The position numbers and the translations under genes are program-made. From Anadara kagoshimensis (lineage: Eukaryota > Mollusca > Bivalvia > Arcoida > Arcidae): a stretch of 64,000 nt of DNA. The notes below the pieces were generated by a model that worked only from the letters and a program-made list of their open reading frames with translations, did no database searches and had not been told where the DNA came from. The DNA lies in the NCBI GenBank assembly GCA_021292105.1, contig CM037873.1:9959489-10023488 (forward strand), written 5' to 3'. Numbering within the stretch: position 1 is the stretch's first letter; every line of letters begins with the position of its first letter. Positions 31,758 to 46,400 of this stretch are shown in pieces.

Positions 31758-33736
31758 GTAACTATTATACAGTATGTTACATATTTATTTTAAGTCATGT
31801 CGATAGACCCAGTTATACATCTATTTTAAAGAGCAATTAAAAATTGATTTACTAAGAGTTTCGAAACTCCAAAAAATTCAAAATATAATTGATAGCTTAA
31901 TGGTGAATCAAGATAAAAAAAGGACTTCAACTCTGTATCATGTATTAAATCAATTTTCCAATTGAAATAGTTTCAATTTACCAGAGTTCACAGAAAAATT
32001 CAATGGTAATAATCCTCTTTTTAAAGAGATGAAACCAGAATATACTTTGGATAAATCCTCTGGGTAGTTTTAGGGCTGTGCGACCCCCTTTGCTACCCAT
32101 TTACTTTTTTAGTGCATTGTCACCCTTAAGTAGAGATGTTATTATATATCTGCCTTGCAATAATTGTCGCCAAGGTTTTGCCAATGGCGATATCGTGGAA
32201 CCAAGCTTACATCATGATATCACTGAACACTGTTCATTAAAAAGACCCTAAAAACAAGTCTGATCCTAAGAAGCCCTTGAATTTATTCTAAAGGCCCTAA
32301 CAACCCTTGAATTTGGCCAGTTTTGTGTCTGTATTTGGATATTAAGTGGCTGCACATAAACTGATGTAAATAAATAAATATTAATTAATAAGTTACTTGA
32401 AAGGAGCAATTTAAAGGTACCTGACCCTTTTGAATGCCCAACTTCAACCTTATCCACTTCAATTGCTGTTACTATGGACATGTAAGTAATTGTTTTATTG
32501 ATTTAATTGCCTTTGCACCAATATGTTTTTGCTACAATTGTACCTCTGATTAGGCCTTAAATTTGCAAATAAGACCCTAAAAAGTCCTTAAAGGTCACCG
32601 GTCACCAAATTTATCAATTTTGTATTTTGCCTTCCAATGGGTAGAAAAGTCAATACTGATGTGTCTGACAGTTTCCCGCGCCTTACATTTACCTGTAATA
32701 CACTAAAACCTTACCTGAACGAACTGCTAATACTCGGTAGTTTCCGACACCGCTCGTAACTTTCCGGCGACCTAATTGATGACGTACATGGTGTTAAGCT
32801 GCTGAGGAAAGACACATTACTTATATATGTATCCATATATTACATGTGGGTTTGTGTGGCATTTTGAAAGGTTTTAAAGTTTGATTTCAAGTCAAAATGA
32901 TATATTTTGTGAAGTTTGGAGATAATAAAATCACAATGACCGATGAACATGTTTTTCCACAAATTTCAGAACAAATTAAAGCCAGATTTACACAAGTCCT
33001 TCATGCAGCTTTCTAGTTGTTTTGAATGTATTGAGATTAAATATTACGAGATAATATAAGTCAGGGAAATAAGAGTGGTATAATCGTTTAAGACAATTCA
33101 AATTATTATGAATGAGTTCAGTCAAATAAATAGATTTTAAACAATTTTAATTTTCAAAATTAATTTAATTCTGTAATTCAATCAGTTCACACGTTCAAAC
33201 AAAGACTTGTATGTCTTGTTCAAATTAAACTTTAATTTATTCGATTTTCAGAATCCATCAAAAATGACAAATAACATTTACCGGGTATATCATAAAGATA
33301 ATCACACGTGTCAATTAATGTTGCATATTGTAAGGTAAACTCTGTTGATTACAGGTGGTAGATGTCTACTTCTAAACAGGATGTTTCCCAGTACTGTAGC
33401 ATATTGATAATCTCTTAATTACTGGTATATGAGGAGTGTAAATCACGCTTTGAACGATATTAATTTATTGTGAATAAATGCAAGAAAGTTACACTCGAGT
33501 TTTGAGTCCTTAGTTAGTCGAGCATAATCCCACTGGTATCACATTTTGACAAAGTTCTTGTCATCCCATTAAAATTAAAGCATAATAAAGTTATTATATA
33601 AAAATTTATATTTTTTTTATTTCATCATGAAAACAGTGAAAATAAATGAGAATTAGAATTCTGATCAGTACTCCATCGGAAAATATCAACAAATATTTTA
33701 AAAAAAACCATTACGCACTGACGTAAACTTCAATTT

Positions 33737-33777
<41 letters not shown>

Positions 33778-34161
33778 AATAAACATACTGCAAATAAGGA
33801 ATAGGATGCTATTGAATTGAAATTGCTTTCATATTCAAGTAATCCTGGGATAAAATATTTTATTTGAGAGACAATAAGAACCTGTATTTTCATATTTTCG
33901 TTCTACAAAAAACTACAGGTCTTGGATCCAGATTCTACCCGAAAACGTGTTCTTTTGATTAATTAAATGGGTAAATAATAATAATAATAATAATAATAAA
34001 TCATTGATTTTAATCTAAAAAGAAATGGAAAAATTTCTAAAACAAATATAAATTAAAATCAATTTGAGGTCATAATATGGCTGTACTAGAGAGGAGAAAA
34101 GATTTTTTTAAATAAAAAACTAAATTTTGGGTTCTACTTATTATTCCTTACGATAAATAGA

Positions 34162-34192
<31 letters not shown>

Positions 34193-34399
34193 AAATCAAA
34201 GAGATATGTAAAGATAATTAAAATGAAAATTATTATGAACAATATTTTAAATAAAAAAACGGAAATTTGGGTTCTTTTATTATGTGTGGTGATAAATAGA
34301 TATAAATACATAGATATAAATAAATAAATATATAAATAAATAGATATATATAAATAAATAGATATAAATAATAGATATATATAAATAAATAGATACAAA

Positions 34400-34446
<47 letters not shown>

Positions 34447-37400
34447 CTCAAAGAGATATGTAAAGATACATGTAATTAAAATTATATTAAATATTAATGA
34501 AAATTAATGTGAACAATATTTTAAATAAAAACGGAAATTTGGGTTCTTTTATTTTGTTGTGATAAATAGATATAAATACATAAATAAATAAATAAATTTT
34601 AAAAGAAATGTAAAATTATGTTTTGTAAAAGTATTAGTAATAGTATAATTATCATACTTAGAGCAAATACGAATATAGTTTTTTCTTTCTTTATCTATTT
34701 CTTATTATTACGTTAAATTTTTTTTTTTCTGCTGAAGGAAATTGAAATACCCAATGCTAAAAATAAATAAATATATAAAAGCACTAGAAGTTACTTGTGA
34801 TAAATCTGGGTAATAAATACAGTTCACTATACAAGCTTCTTTTACTAAATAGCTGGGATAACACCTTCTGCGTCACTTCCGGTTTTGTATTTTTGTATTA
34901 CTGTATGCAGACGATACAATAATTTTTGCAGAAACTGCCGAAACAATGCAATTAGCTTTAGATACATTTTCTGATTATTGCTCGACTTGGAAACTGGAAG
35001 TTAACTCAGATAAAACGAAAGTTATGGTTTTCTCTAAAAAGAAAGTTAAAAAATTACCTGCCTTAAAATTTAATTCAAAGATACTTGATTATGTTAGTGA
35101 ATTTTGTTATTTAGGAATTTATTTTAGTTACAATGGTAGTTTTACGAAATGCAGAAAACGTTTACTAGATCAAGCATCTAAAGCTATGTTTTGCGTATTC
35201 AAAAAGATTAATAATTTGAATTTATCAATAGAATGTCAATTAAAACTCTTTGATCACATGGTTGAACCAATTCTTACTTACAGTTGTGAAGTTTGGGGAT
35301 TTGAAAATTTAAATTTATTGGAAACGCTTCACCTTAAATTTTGTAAACGAATATTGAATTTACGTAAATCAACACCAAATTATATGGTATACGGCGAGTT
35401 GGGCAGATTCCCAATAAGTATAAAAATTTATAAGAGAATTGTCTCATTTTGGTACAAAGTGGTCAACAACGAAAACAAACTGACTTTTCTAATGTATAAA
35501 TTACTGCTTAACGTGTGTGATATTAAAACAGTTCCATGGATAGCAAAAATAAGAAACATTTTAGATTCTTTGGGATTGAGTAACGTTTGGTTTTCACAAG
35601 GTGACGGAGTTAATAAAAATTGGTTATTAAAAGCCGTTGAAAGAAAATTACAAGACCAATTTATTCAAAAATGGGAGGGGGATATATCAGGTTCATCAAA
35701 GGGGATAATGTATAGAATAATAAAAACTAATTTTGAATTTGAAAATTATCTGGACATTCTGTCGCCCAAATTTAGAATAGAATTGACAAAAGTTAGAACT
35801 TCAAATCATAATCTTCCCATTGAAACTGGTCGTTGGCATAATATTCGAAGGCACGAAAGATACTGTACTTTTTGTAAAACTGAACTGGGGGACGAATTTC
35901 ATTTTTTGTTTGTTTGTGAACACTTTAAGACTTTGCGAAAGCAGTTAATACATGCAAGTTTCTACAATAAACCAAACATACTTAAGTTAGCTAAACTTTT
36001 AAATTCTAAAAACCAAACAGTTCTGATCAACTTATGTAAATTTATAAAAAATGGATTGAAGGAGGTTACAGTTTAAATTCAAATAGTTATTTATAATGGC
36101 AATTTATTTCTTATACGTGACTCATATTTATGTTAAGATACTTGTGACCTAATTGGCAAATATTTATAGTTATTTATATAATCATATTGAGTAATTTGTA
36201 TATACATTTGTATTTAAAGCTATAGTTATCACTTTGCCTGTTTATAAAAATGCAATTATGTTTTATTGGTGTAAATAATTTTTATGTTGTATTGTATGAG
36301 GCATGCGCATTCTTGTATTTTTGTGTATATATTACCTCATGTACCACCTCCTGTGGGCTTGAGTGAATAAAGTGAATTGAATTGTGCCCTTTTCTACCAA
36401 AGGGAGATAACACCGTTTTTCAACAGTTTCAGGACTTTATTTTACGCTGTAAAAAATGACAGAAATGATTAAAAAATGTTATTTGTGGCTAAATCGACTT
36501 TTTATTATGTAATCTTTCGGAAAATAACAATAAAAAAAATTCGGTTTTTGGTGACCGGTGACCTTTAAGTTTGGAGTCCAAATGTCTGTACGAACCCTGG
36601 TGTATTGATCTTGGTGAAGCAGATTGTCTGAACATGTGTTTTTTTCCGTGAACCACAAACAAATCACTGCTTACAAATTTAATTCAGATAATCTTCAAAT
36701 AACTTTAATAAAATTTGCAATTTTATATCTTATTTTTTTTTATTATATTTGTATTTATTGAAGTCCATTGAAAACACAGCCCATCATTCGAGCATATTCA
36801 TCTTGAAATATCGCGATAATATCACAACAATATCATAACTTTTTGGCAATATCGCGATACCTTTTTTCAATAATTTTCCCATGTCCGTGAAACAAAAATG
36901 TGAGTTGTATGATTCTATGTGTGTATCAATACTTTGTTATGCATCAGAAATCTGGGGCTTTCACAAATCTGAAAATATCGATATTATTCATAATAAATTT
37001 TGCAGAAATGTTCTTAATGTTAGTAAAAATACGCCTGTTGACGCAATGCTTGGCGAACTGGGTCGTTATCCTATGTTTTATCAAACGACAAGAACGTATT
37101 ATTAAATACTGGTTTAAGATTTTACAAAACCATGATAGTATAATTTTTAAGATTTATAGTGTATTATTGTTTGATGCTAACAATGGTAAAATGAACTGGG
37201 TGTATAATGTAAAAAATCTTATATGTAGTCTCGGATTTCCAGATTTTTGGAATTGTCAAAACCCAAATTTGATAAGTGTGGAATTATTAATACAACGTTT
37301 ACATGACCAGTACATTCAACACTGGCATTATTCTATTAATACCAAACCAAAGTTATTGTTATACCAAAATGTCAAACGTAATTTTAAATTTGAATCATAT

Positions 37401-40400
37401 TTAGACCTATTGTGTACAGACCATTCTTCTTTAATAGCACAACTTAGATGTGGCTCTTTGAAATTATCTATAGAATCAGGTAGATACCTTAATATTCCGA
37501 GAGAGCAGAGAATTTGTAGATGCTGCAACATGAACTTTTTAGAAGACGAATATCATTTTATACTCATATGTCCACTATATCGAGAAATAAGGAAACAGTT
37601 TTTACCAAAATATTATAATCATTGGCCTAGTATATATAAACTTTATAATCTTATTATTTGCAATTCAGAGTCTCTTATATTGAAATTATCAAAATATTTA
37701 TTTCATGCCCTTAAATTAAGAAAAAATTACATTCAACAGTTTAATTAAGTATAACACACTGTACCTATTATATGTATTTGAGGTTAATTGTATTCTGCCG
37801 CTATCTTTATTCTATATATATATTTTTGAATTATTGCTACAAGTTGTTAATACTTTATGCAAATAAACTATTATTATTATTATTTTTGTCCACGATAACA
37901 TCTCTACCCTTAAGGTACCTCTGAATTTAGCCCTGATCAATTAGGGACACAAATTGGATAATTAAGTGCTAAATGTAGGTGGAAAGTTGTATATTCAGAC
38001 ACACTTCCTGACTTACAGATTATGTAATTATCCTGTTTATCCATGCATGAATGAATCCAGGTAAATAATAAGTGATTGAATCTATTCTATGGTATGGATG
38101 AGCGATTTACTTGAAAGTAGAATACTAGTATTTTTAAAGATAATAATAACATGAATAAATTACAAAATACATGTAAATTGAAAATGATTTAAAAAACTAA
38201 TTTTAATGAAAATACTAAAAAAACTGGTTAAAATTGTTAAAAATTAATATCAAAAGACTTATGCCAGATAAATCTCTTATAAAATTTCCATAATCAATGA
38301 TAAGTTTTGTATTTACATTGTGTATGTTTTTTATCAAATGTTAAATGTTTCATTTAAAAGATTATTGAATCAATAGTGTTATACTTTGAGCAATTTAAGG
38401 TTTTACAGAATATGACAAACCCTTCTCAGTATTTTGTTTGCCTAAAATTACTACCGTATAAAGGTAGTTGTCCCTGGTGAAAAATGACTCATATTTTCCA
38501 ATGTCATCATCAAAATTCCCAAAACAACAGTGATATACTAGCAAATGAAATCTAATGGTCTTTTCTACAAAATGTTAGATGCTGTAACAATTCACCATCT
38601 TTGTTTTGAGGATCCCAGCTATTGCAAGCGTGTTGTAAAACAATTTGCTGTAATTCAGCAACTTCAAATTTTCCCAATTTAAAATGCAGAAGGTAGTTTT
38701 TAAAAAAAATGTAACAAAATCAAAATCACTACTTCTTGAAAATTGGAGGGGTATTGAAACAGTAATTCTGTAAGGTCAAGCCAAAGTGTTGTAGTTAGAT
38801 GAAAGTTATAAGATATTGATTCAGTTTTCTTAATACACAGTGTAACTAAACAATTCTAATATTTAATATCTACAAGAACAATCAGTTAAGTTTTCTGATT
38901 AAATGTCTTTATTTCCAAACAGATTTATAGAGAATTGAAAGGGAAGCCATATGAAGAAGACATAAACAGCCATATAAAAGGTTTAGTGATTCATCTACAG
39001 CCAGCAGCTTGTCTTCATGAGTTTGATTTGAAAACTTTAGGGAATTCTGAACATAAATTATATCAGGTTTGTTCTAAAGCACATGTATTATATTGCTACA
39101 AAAACACACAAATGTCATAATTCCAGTGGTTAGTGCTTACCGTACAGGCCTGTTGAAAGTTTAACACTAAACTAGCAGATTGGTGTCGATTTGGTTCTTA
39201 GTTAGCTATATTTAGCTATATTTTGGCAGCTGCTATCTATATATCATTCAACGGCTTTTTAGACATTAGCTATCAATATGTCGGCCACACGTCAGCTGAG
39301 CTTCGATTCCTTTGGTAAGGACAGTGTTAAACTTTCGACAGGTCTGTACTGTAATTCCATTTTATTGCCATAGGTTTGACTCTTGAAAATTGAATAATAT
39401 TTGTTAAGTTATGTTTAAACATATATACATTCTTGGTTTACAGTAAATTGAGATTTTGGGGGAAAAAGTCAGTTTGTCCCTTGTAGGTCAGACATGGAAT
39501 GAAAGTCCTATATACTTTACATGGACTACCGGTAATGGCTATTTGAGAAATTCTGTTGAACTGCCAGTCTGCCACTGAACTACTAAAACGAAAATGACAA
39601 CAAAATCTCAAAATATATATGATTTTATTAAACCTGCTATATCATAAGTTTTGCTGTGTGTACATTTTACCTGCTAGATTTTGCTCAAATTTTCAGTTTA
39701 GCTATATAGAATTAAAACATAAAGAGGTGCTGTTGCTAAGCTTTGATGAGTAAAATTTACTTATTCCAAAAATCGTTCTAGACTATAATGGTTAAGTTGG
39801 ATATCTGTGTTAGTAAATTATTTAGCAAATAAAACTGCATGACATATTTACTTAAGATAAATTTTTAAAAAATCTATGATATTTTATATTTAACAATTAT
39901 TTTTAAAATCTTGTACTCAGAATCATAGATGAACAATTTTACACAGATTGATTGATGACTGATTGGAACCAAGATAAAATTTCACTTTTATTATATAGAT
40001 ATGTTTAAGTTTCGCATAGAAATTAAATGTTAAATCCTGAGGTGTTAGCGTGCAATATATACCAATATTTGCACACTAACTTTGTTCCAGTCTGTTTCCC
40101 AAATTAATTTTTTCATATTGCACGCTTTGTCACATGACGCTGTCGTTTATGACATCATACGATTGTTGTCGACGTCATCGCTGTGTTGTTTGTCATATTG
40201 CACTAGTTCTTATATCCATATACAAGAACTAGCATAATATTTATGTATTGTACAACAAAATGGTATTTTACATGAAATACTTGACAGAAGTACATGAAAT
40301 TTATTTTGCTATATAATGTAAGGGTTATTGAACTGATATTGTGAAATATTGTCCCTCGTTGACTCGACATTTGCACTTGCAAGCTTGTGCAAATGTTGAG

Positions 40401-43400
40401 TCAACGAGGGACAATATTTCACAATATCAGTTCAATAACCCTATATTATTAATACCACCAGCTATATATATAAAGTTGCACACAGTCGCTGTAATTGAAA
40501 TACAAAGAGGCAGTTGGTTCTTTATTGTGGCATGCCTACTGTGGTGCACAATTTGTTAAGGTGTTTTTGTAAAACCCTGACTTCAAGTCGTGTTTAATGA
40601 AAAGATAGAATTGTATATGCATATTTTAAGATTTTGGCCACACTGCCATGGATTGAGTCTTCTTTCCATTTATTAACCTAGTACTGTAGCAACTGAGCTA
40701 TTTTACCCATTGCTGTTGTTTACAAGAACTTGCTTAAGTCTGTTACATTTTAGCTGTATGTTGGATAGACAGCTGAAGGCATTGCAGACTTCAAGATATT
40801 TTGTTTTTTGCTATATTGCTTATTAAAAATTACCTTTTTAGCTCACCTGGCCAAAGGCCATGTGAGCTTTTGCCATCACTTTGCGTCCGTCGTCGTCCGT
40901 CGTCCGTCGTCCGTCCATAAACTTTTCACATTTTGACTATCTCCTCTGACACCACTAGAGCAATTTTAACCAAACTTTACAGGAATGATGTATGGAAGGT
41001 CCTTTACTTAGATTGCCGAAATTTTTTTGATCCGCCAAAAAACATGGCTGCCAGCACAGAAGATAGTTTAACATTGGACCCTATGGGAAAAATGCATTTT
41101 TAACGATTTCCTCAGAAATAACTAAAGCAAATTTAACCAAACTTTACAGGAATGGTGTAAGGAAGGTCCTTTATTTGGATTGCCAAAATTTTTCTGATCC
41201 GTCAAAAAACATGGCCGCCAGCGCAGAATATAGTTTAACATTGGACCCTATGGGAAAAGCATATATTTTCTATCTTCTTTGAAACCGCTGAACTAATTTG
41301 AACCAAACTTTACAGAAATAATGTATGTAGGGTCATTTACTAAGATTGCCCAAATTTTTCTGATCCGCCAAAAAAAATGGCCGCCAGGGCCAAACAAAGT
41401 TTAACATTGGGCCCTATGGGAAAACGCACATTTTGGCTATCTCCTCTGAAATGACTGAAGCGAATTCAATTAAACTTTACAGGAATGATGTATGTAAGGT
41501 CTTTTGCAAAGATTGCCGAAATTTTTTTGATCCGCCTAAAAACATGGCTGCCAGCGGGGAACATAGTTTAACATTGGACCCTATGGGAAAACACATTTTT
41601 GCTATCTCCTCTGAAACTACTGAAGCAAACTTAACCAAACTTTAGAGGAATGATGTATTGGAGGTCCTTCACAAAGATTGACAAAATTTTTCTGATCCGC
41701 CTAAAAACATGGCCGCCAACGCAGAAGATAGTTTAACATTAAACCCTATGGGAAAAACGAATTTTTGGCTATCTCCTCAGAAATGACCGAAGCAAATTTA
41801 ACCAAACTTTACAGAAATGATGTATAGAAGGTCCTTTACTTACATTGCCAAAATTTTTCTGATCCGCCAAAAAACATGGCCACCAGCGCAGAAGATAGTG
41901 TAATATTGGACCCTATGGGAAAAGCATATATATGCTATCTCCTCTGAAGCTAGTAAAGCAAATTGAATCAAACTTTACAGGAATGATGTATAGAAGGTCC
42001 TTTACATAAATTGCCAAAATTTTTCTGATCTGCCATAAAATATGCCTGCCAGCGGAGAACGTTGTTTCACATTGGACACTTTTGGAAAAGCATATATACA
42101 AATTTGCTTTAAAAGCATTTTAGTCAGGTGAGCGATACAGGCTCATCCTGAGCCTCTGGTATAATTTCAGATTTTGTTACAGAATCCATACTTGAGTAGC
42201 AGTTTATATGAATACCTTATTAACAAGAGTTTATCTGTGGGTAGTGATGGTGATGCTGGCAATGATGCAGTTGAAAATATAATTGAGGTTTGTTGTTGAT
42301 AAATTAATTTGACTGAAATGACACACATTTCAATGTACATGCACCTCAACATCCCATTGTGACAGTATTGTGGTGGTTTTAATCAAGTTCTACAACTGAT
42401 AACAGACACTGCAGTGACAGAGTGATAATTGCTATAGCTTGCAAACTTTGGACATCCTACAGCTGTGGGTCTGACAGGGTCAACTCACTACTCAACTTTA
42501 TCTGAGAAAACGGTTTTCACTTTGTAATTGGCCTTCAATATTTAGATTTCTGCCAAAAATTGCAATGTCTGTCTGACAAAAATGAAGTCTTTTTAATTAT
42601 GTGCTCTGACACTAATTCAGAGCAAATAATCAACCAATTATTCAAAAGTAACTTAATTTGTGACTCTTAGGTTGAATTAAATATACACAACTTCAAATTG
42701 TGTGATTGCAATCCAATCAAGTCACAGGTGCATTCACTGCATTGTAATTTATTTAACTTCTACTATTTAAATATAAAAGTTATTCCCCTTTGATCATAGT
42801 TTAAAATTTCACTTTAAAATTCACGATATAGATATGTATTTTTTCACCAGAACTTTGGTAATATATGTATGTGGTTACTTGTGCATGTGACATCATTTAT
42901 ATACAATGCATTTCACATGTTTTTATTCTTCTGTTGTTGGTAACACTTCAGGGGAAAAAAATTGAAATGTCCGTGTGTGGTAACGTACTCTATTATATAT
43001 ATAATTTGAAACTTTTATGTATATGCTTTCTCCATATATTTTAATCACAGATGTTGCTTATGGATGCATGAGAGAGCATTTTTTTAATAAAGAATCCATG
43101 TATATGTAACTTTTTTAGAGTAATTTGTCAATTTTTTCAGATTTGTCAAAAATCATCAAAGAAATTAACTGCTATCAGATTATTGGAGGATGTTATAGAC
43201 AACAGCAGAGTTGTAGAGCCTGATCCTTGTATTACAACACAAGCTCAGTCTAATCTTCTACTCAAGTCATTGGTGGATCAAATACAGCTAACAAATGAAA
43301 CAAGGTTTATAATAATTAATTTTATAACAGGGTTTCCATTTTGCTCTTGATTTTCAGGTGTCAGTTGTTAAATAATTAAAAAAAAACAAACCACAACTAC

Positions 43401-46400
43401 TTCATTTTTAAAGTAACAAGTATAAAAAACCAGTCTTTTTACAATTTATTTTATGAAGTGAACTTCAGCCCCCAACTCAAAATAATTCAGTTTCATCTCT
43501 GATTTGCCTCATAGAGGTTCAAACTTAGGAAAGGAGAGATGCTATGGTTCATAACCTTAGCCACCGAAGCACCAATGACTAAATTACATGTACATACTGT
43601 CATATATTCTGTAAAGTTAAATTATGATATTATTTATAGATTGCGATCAACACTAAGCATCAGTCCCTAACGTATAATAGCATAACATTTAATCACAACC
43701 TGTAAAACTGGCTGATAAAATTCTGCCTTGTCAACAATATAACTGAAAACTTGTTGCCACTTAATAGTCTAGTATATCAGAATATAACAAATAATACAAT
43801 TTCAAACATCATTGAAATTTTCAAGTGAGAAATGAGTGAGTGAGTGAGTAATGGTGTTTAAAGTCCCAGTCAAGAATATTTCACTTATATGGTGACATCA
43901 CTAGCTATAGGCAAAGGTGCAGAAATTTTGCTTGTGCATTGTGCAGATGACATTATACAGCAGGGATCTTTATATTGTCATGTCTACCATGACATGGGAC
44001 CTCGCGCCCATCCAAATGAATTTTGACTTTCATTCCCTAATGCCAAGTGCTTGCAGACAAAAGAACAGTCATCACTTTCAGTTAGGTCAGACACAAGCGT
44101 GGTTCAAATAAATGACCTCCCTCTTACGGAGCAAGCACTCTATCAGCTGAGTTACCACAGCAGTGAAGGGAGAAATGAAAATCATATGATTATTTTTATT
44201 CTTGTAGATTTATTAAATATTTGAACGGCTTACTGCACAGATTATTTACAACAAAGGAAGGAATTGTAAGTTATACAAATGTCATGTTATATTTACATAA
44301 TTACTAAGTATTAAAGAAGATGAAACACCTGAAGGCCACCACTGGCTGAAAGCTCGACCAATATTGCCTTTCCTGATTGAATACTTTTCTTGATTTTTAT
44401 GTTGTTTCATGAAAGTGTATATATATGTACAGTTTGATCACTTGCAAATTATATACATGTACATAAATGTCATATGTTTTTATTTCCAGGAAGTAATATT
44501 GAGGCTACTTGTACAGGATGAAGATGTAGATTATACTGTTAAACAGATAGAGAATATAAACACAATACAACAGATTGTACTAAACTTTATACAAGAAAAT
44601 ATCTCAGAGTAAGTCTTAAACAGATAGAGAATATAAACACAATACAACAGATTGTACTTAACTTTATACAAGAAAATATCTCGGAGTAAGTCTTAAACAG
44701 ATAGATAATATAAATACAATACAACAGATTGTACTTAACTTTATACAAGAAAATATCTCAGTGTGAGTCTTAAACAGATAGATAATATAAACACAATACA
44801 ACAGATTGTACTTAACTTTATACAGGAAAATATCTCGGAATAAGTCTTAAACAGATAGAGAATATAAACACAATACAACAGATTGTACTTAACTTTATAC
44901 AAGAAAATATCTCAGTGTGAGTCTTAAACAGATAGATAATATAAACACAATACAACAGATTGTACTTAACTTTATACAGGAAAATATCTCGGAGTAAGTC
45001 TTAAACAGATAGAGAATATAAAACACAATACAACAGATTGTACTTAACTTTATACAAGAAAATATCTCAGTGTGAGTCTTAAACAGATAGATAATATAAA
45101 CACAATACAACAGATTGTACTAAACTTTATACAAGAACATATCTCGGAGTAAGTCTTGATGATAAACCTTATTGTTGACATTTTGTGATTTCGTACTTAG
45201 TGAAGCAAGATTTTAACACTTTATCACTTGTATTTTCTGTAAATTGTATAAAGATGAATAGTATAGATGAAATTTAAGTTCTCGGTCCATTATTCATAAA
45301 AAGAATATTTTTGAAAATGAAATTGATTAAAACTAGTACATATACAATGCGTTTGGTGAACGAGACTGGTCTAATTATTGAATAGGAAATTCCCATGTTT
45401 ACAAAATATATTCTGACCTGGTACATATTCTTAAGCAGGGGGTAATGTAATGTAAAAGGGACCTATCAAAACTGTCATACCTTATTTGAATGCAGGTTAT
45501 GGAGGTGAAATATACCGATATTTTTATATGTATTTGCCGGGCTATACCGGTATCATTTGAGATTGTCATTTGTGTTCCAATCTTTTGATTTGTATTTGCA
45601 GGAATATATTATGTATAGTGTTCTGAGCTTTTGATTTATATTTGCAGGGATATATTATTGCTTGTGGCTGTGTATAGTGTTCCAATCTTTTGATTTGTAT
45701 TTACAGGGATAAATTGTTATCAGTTGATGAAGAATTGCTGCTCAAGATTTCAGCATCCCACCAAAACATGTTTAAGATGTATTTACAGTGTCTTATCAAA
45801 GCTGTTGGAGAGATGCAGATTCAATATGGAGTCTCTAATCATGGCTCATTGTATACTTGGAGGTACATTTGTATAACATTTACTTATACATACTCACAAA
45901 TTGTTTTTGACTTGGGCTTGATTTAACCCAGTCTATTGTTGACCTATGTTGTTTGGCTCATGATGGATGGACTGACTGATTTCAAAGTTAATTTGTAACA
46001 ATGGATGCCAGTGTAATAGACATGCTCACAGATTCATCCACCACATGGTATTTGTGAATAAATATTTAAGATTAAATAAATTTTTATCTTTTTGGATATA
46101 GCAGAATCTGATGATACAATTAGTAAAAAACCTGCTGCCCTATCCGTGCAAGTCAAAGATATACATGTAGATAATCATGGTATTGACATAGTCATACTTG
46201 TCTTTACACATGGTTACCACACATTAATGAAACAGGGAATTTTATTTATTTTCAAGGTTAGGGAATTTAAAAATAATGTTGGGAAATTTTAAAAATTAAG
46301 GAAATATCACAAAATTGTCAAGGATGTTTTGAATAAATTCATATGTTGGAACCATGTGAACCTTTTTCGAACATTTTTGTATAATATTTTTTATCAATCA

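Larger units (their letters stand above)
32591..36564. mobile_element. TTAA-flanked TIR element carrying a nested LINE
   Basis: AGGTCACCGGTCACCAAA at 32,591 faces its exact complement ending at 36,564, and TTAA abuts both ends (32,587-32,590 and 36,565-36,568). A TTAA duplication is typical of piggyBac and Kolobok elements. No transposase of either is visible; about 1.5 kb is the inserted LINE C, and 34.1-34.6 kb is an AAAT-bearing tandem triplication. Each TIR contains the palindrome GGTCACCGGTCACC. Confidence 0.7.
31758..38922 (+). other. FANCF intron 1, 7.2 kb
   Basis: Contains the TTAA-flanked inverted-repeat element (32,591-36,564) with LINE C inside it, LINE fragment D, and several A/T microsatellites. 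No other gene seen. Confidence 0.85.

Noticed and set aside
41433..42101. ORFs with repeated peptide EANLTKL-type segments
   Set aside because: They come from the 167-bp tandem unit of AGCTCACC element 1 and are not maintained from unit to unit.
44895..45110. Minus ORF with repeated FSCIKLSTICCIV
   Set aside because: Shadow of the FANCF exon 6 tail array on the opposite strand.
46092..46292. ORF in FANCF intron 7 with normal-looking composition (DIAESDDTISKKPAALSVQV)
   Set aside because: No in-phase acceptor and donor pair, and exons 7 and 8 join perfectly without it.
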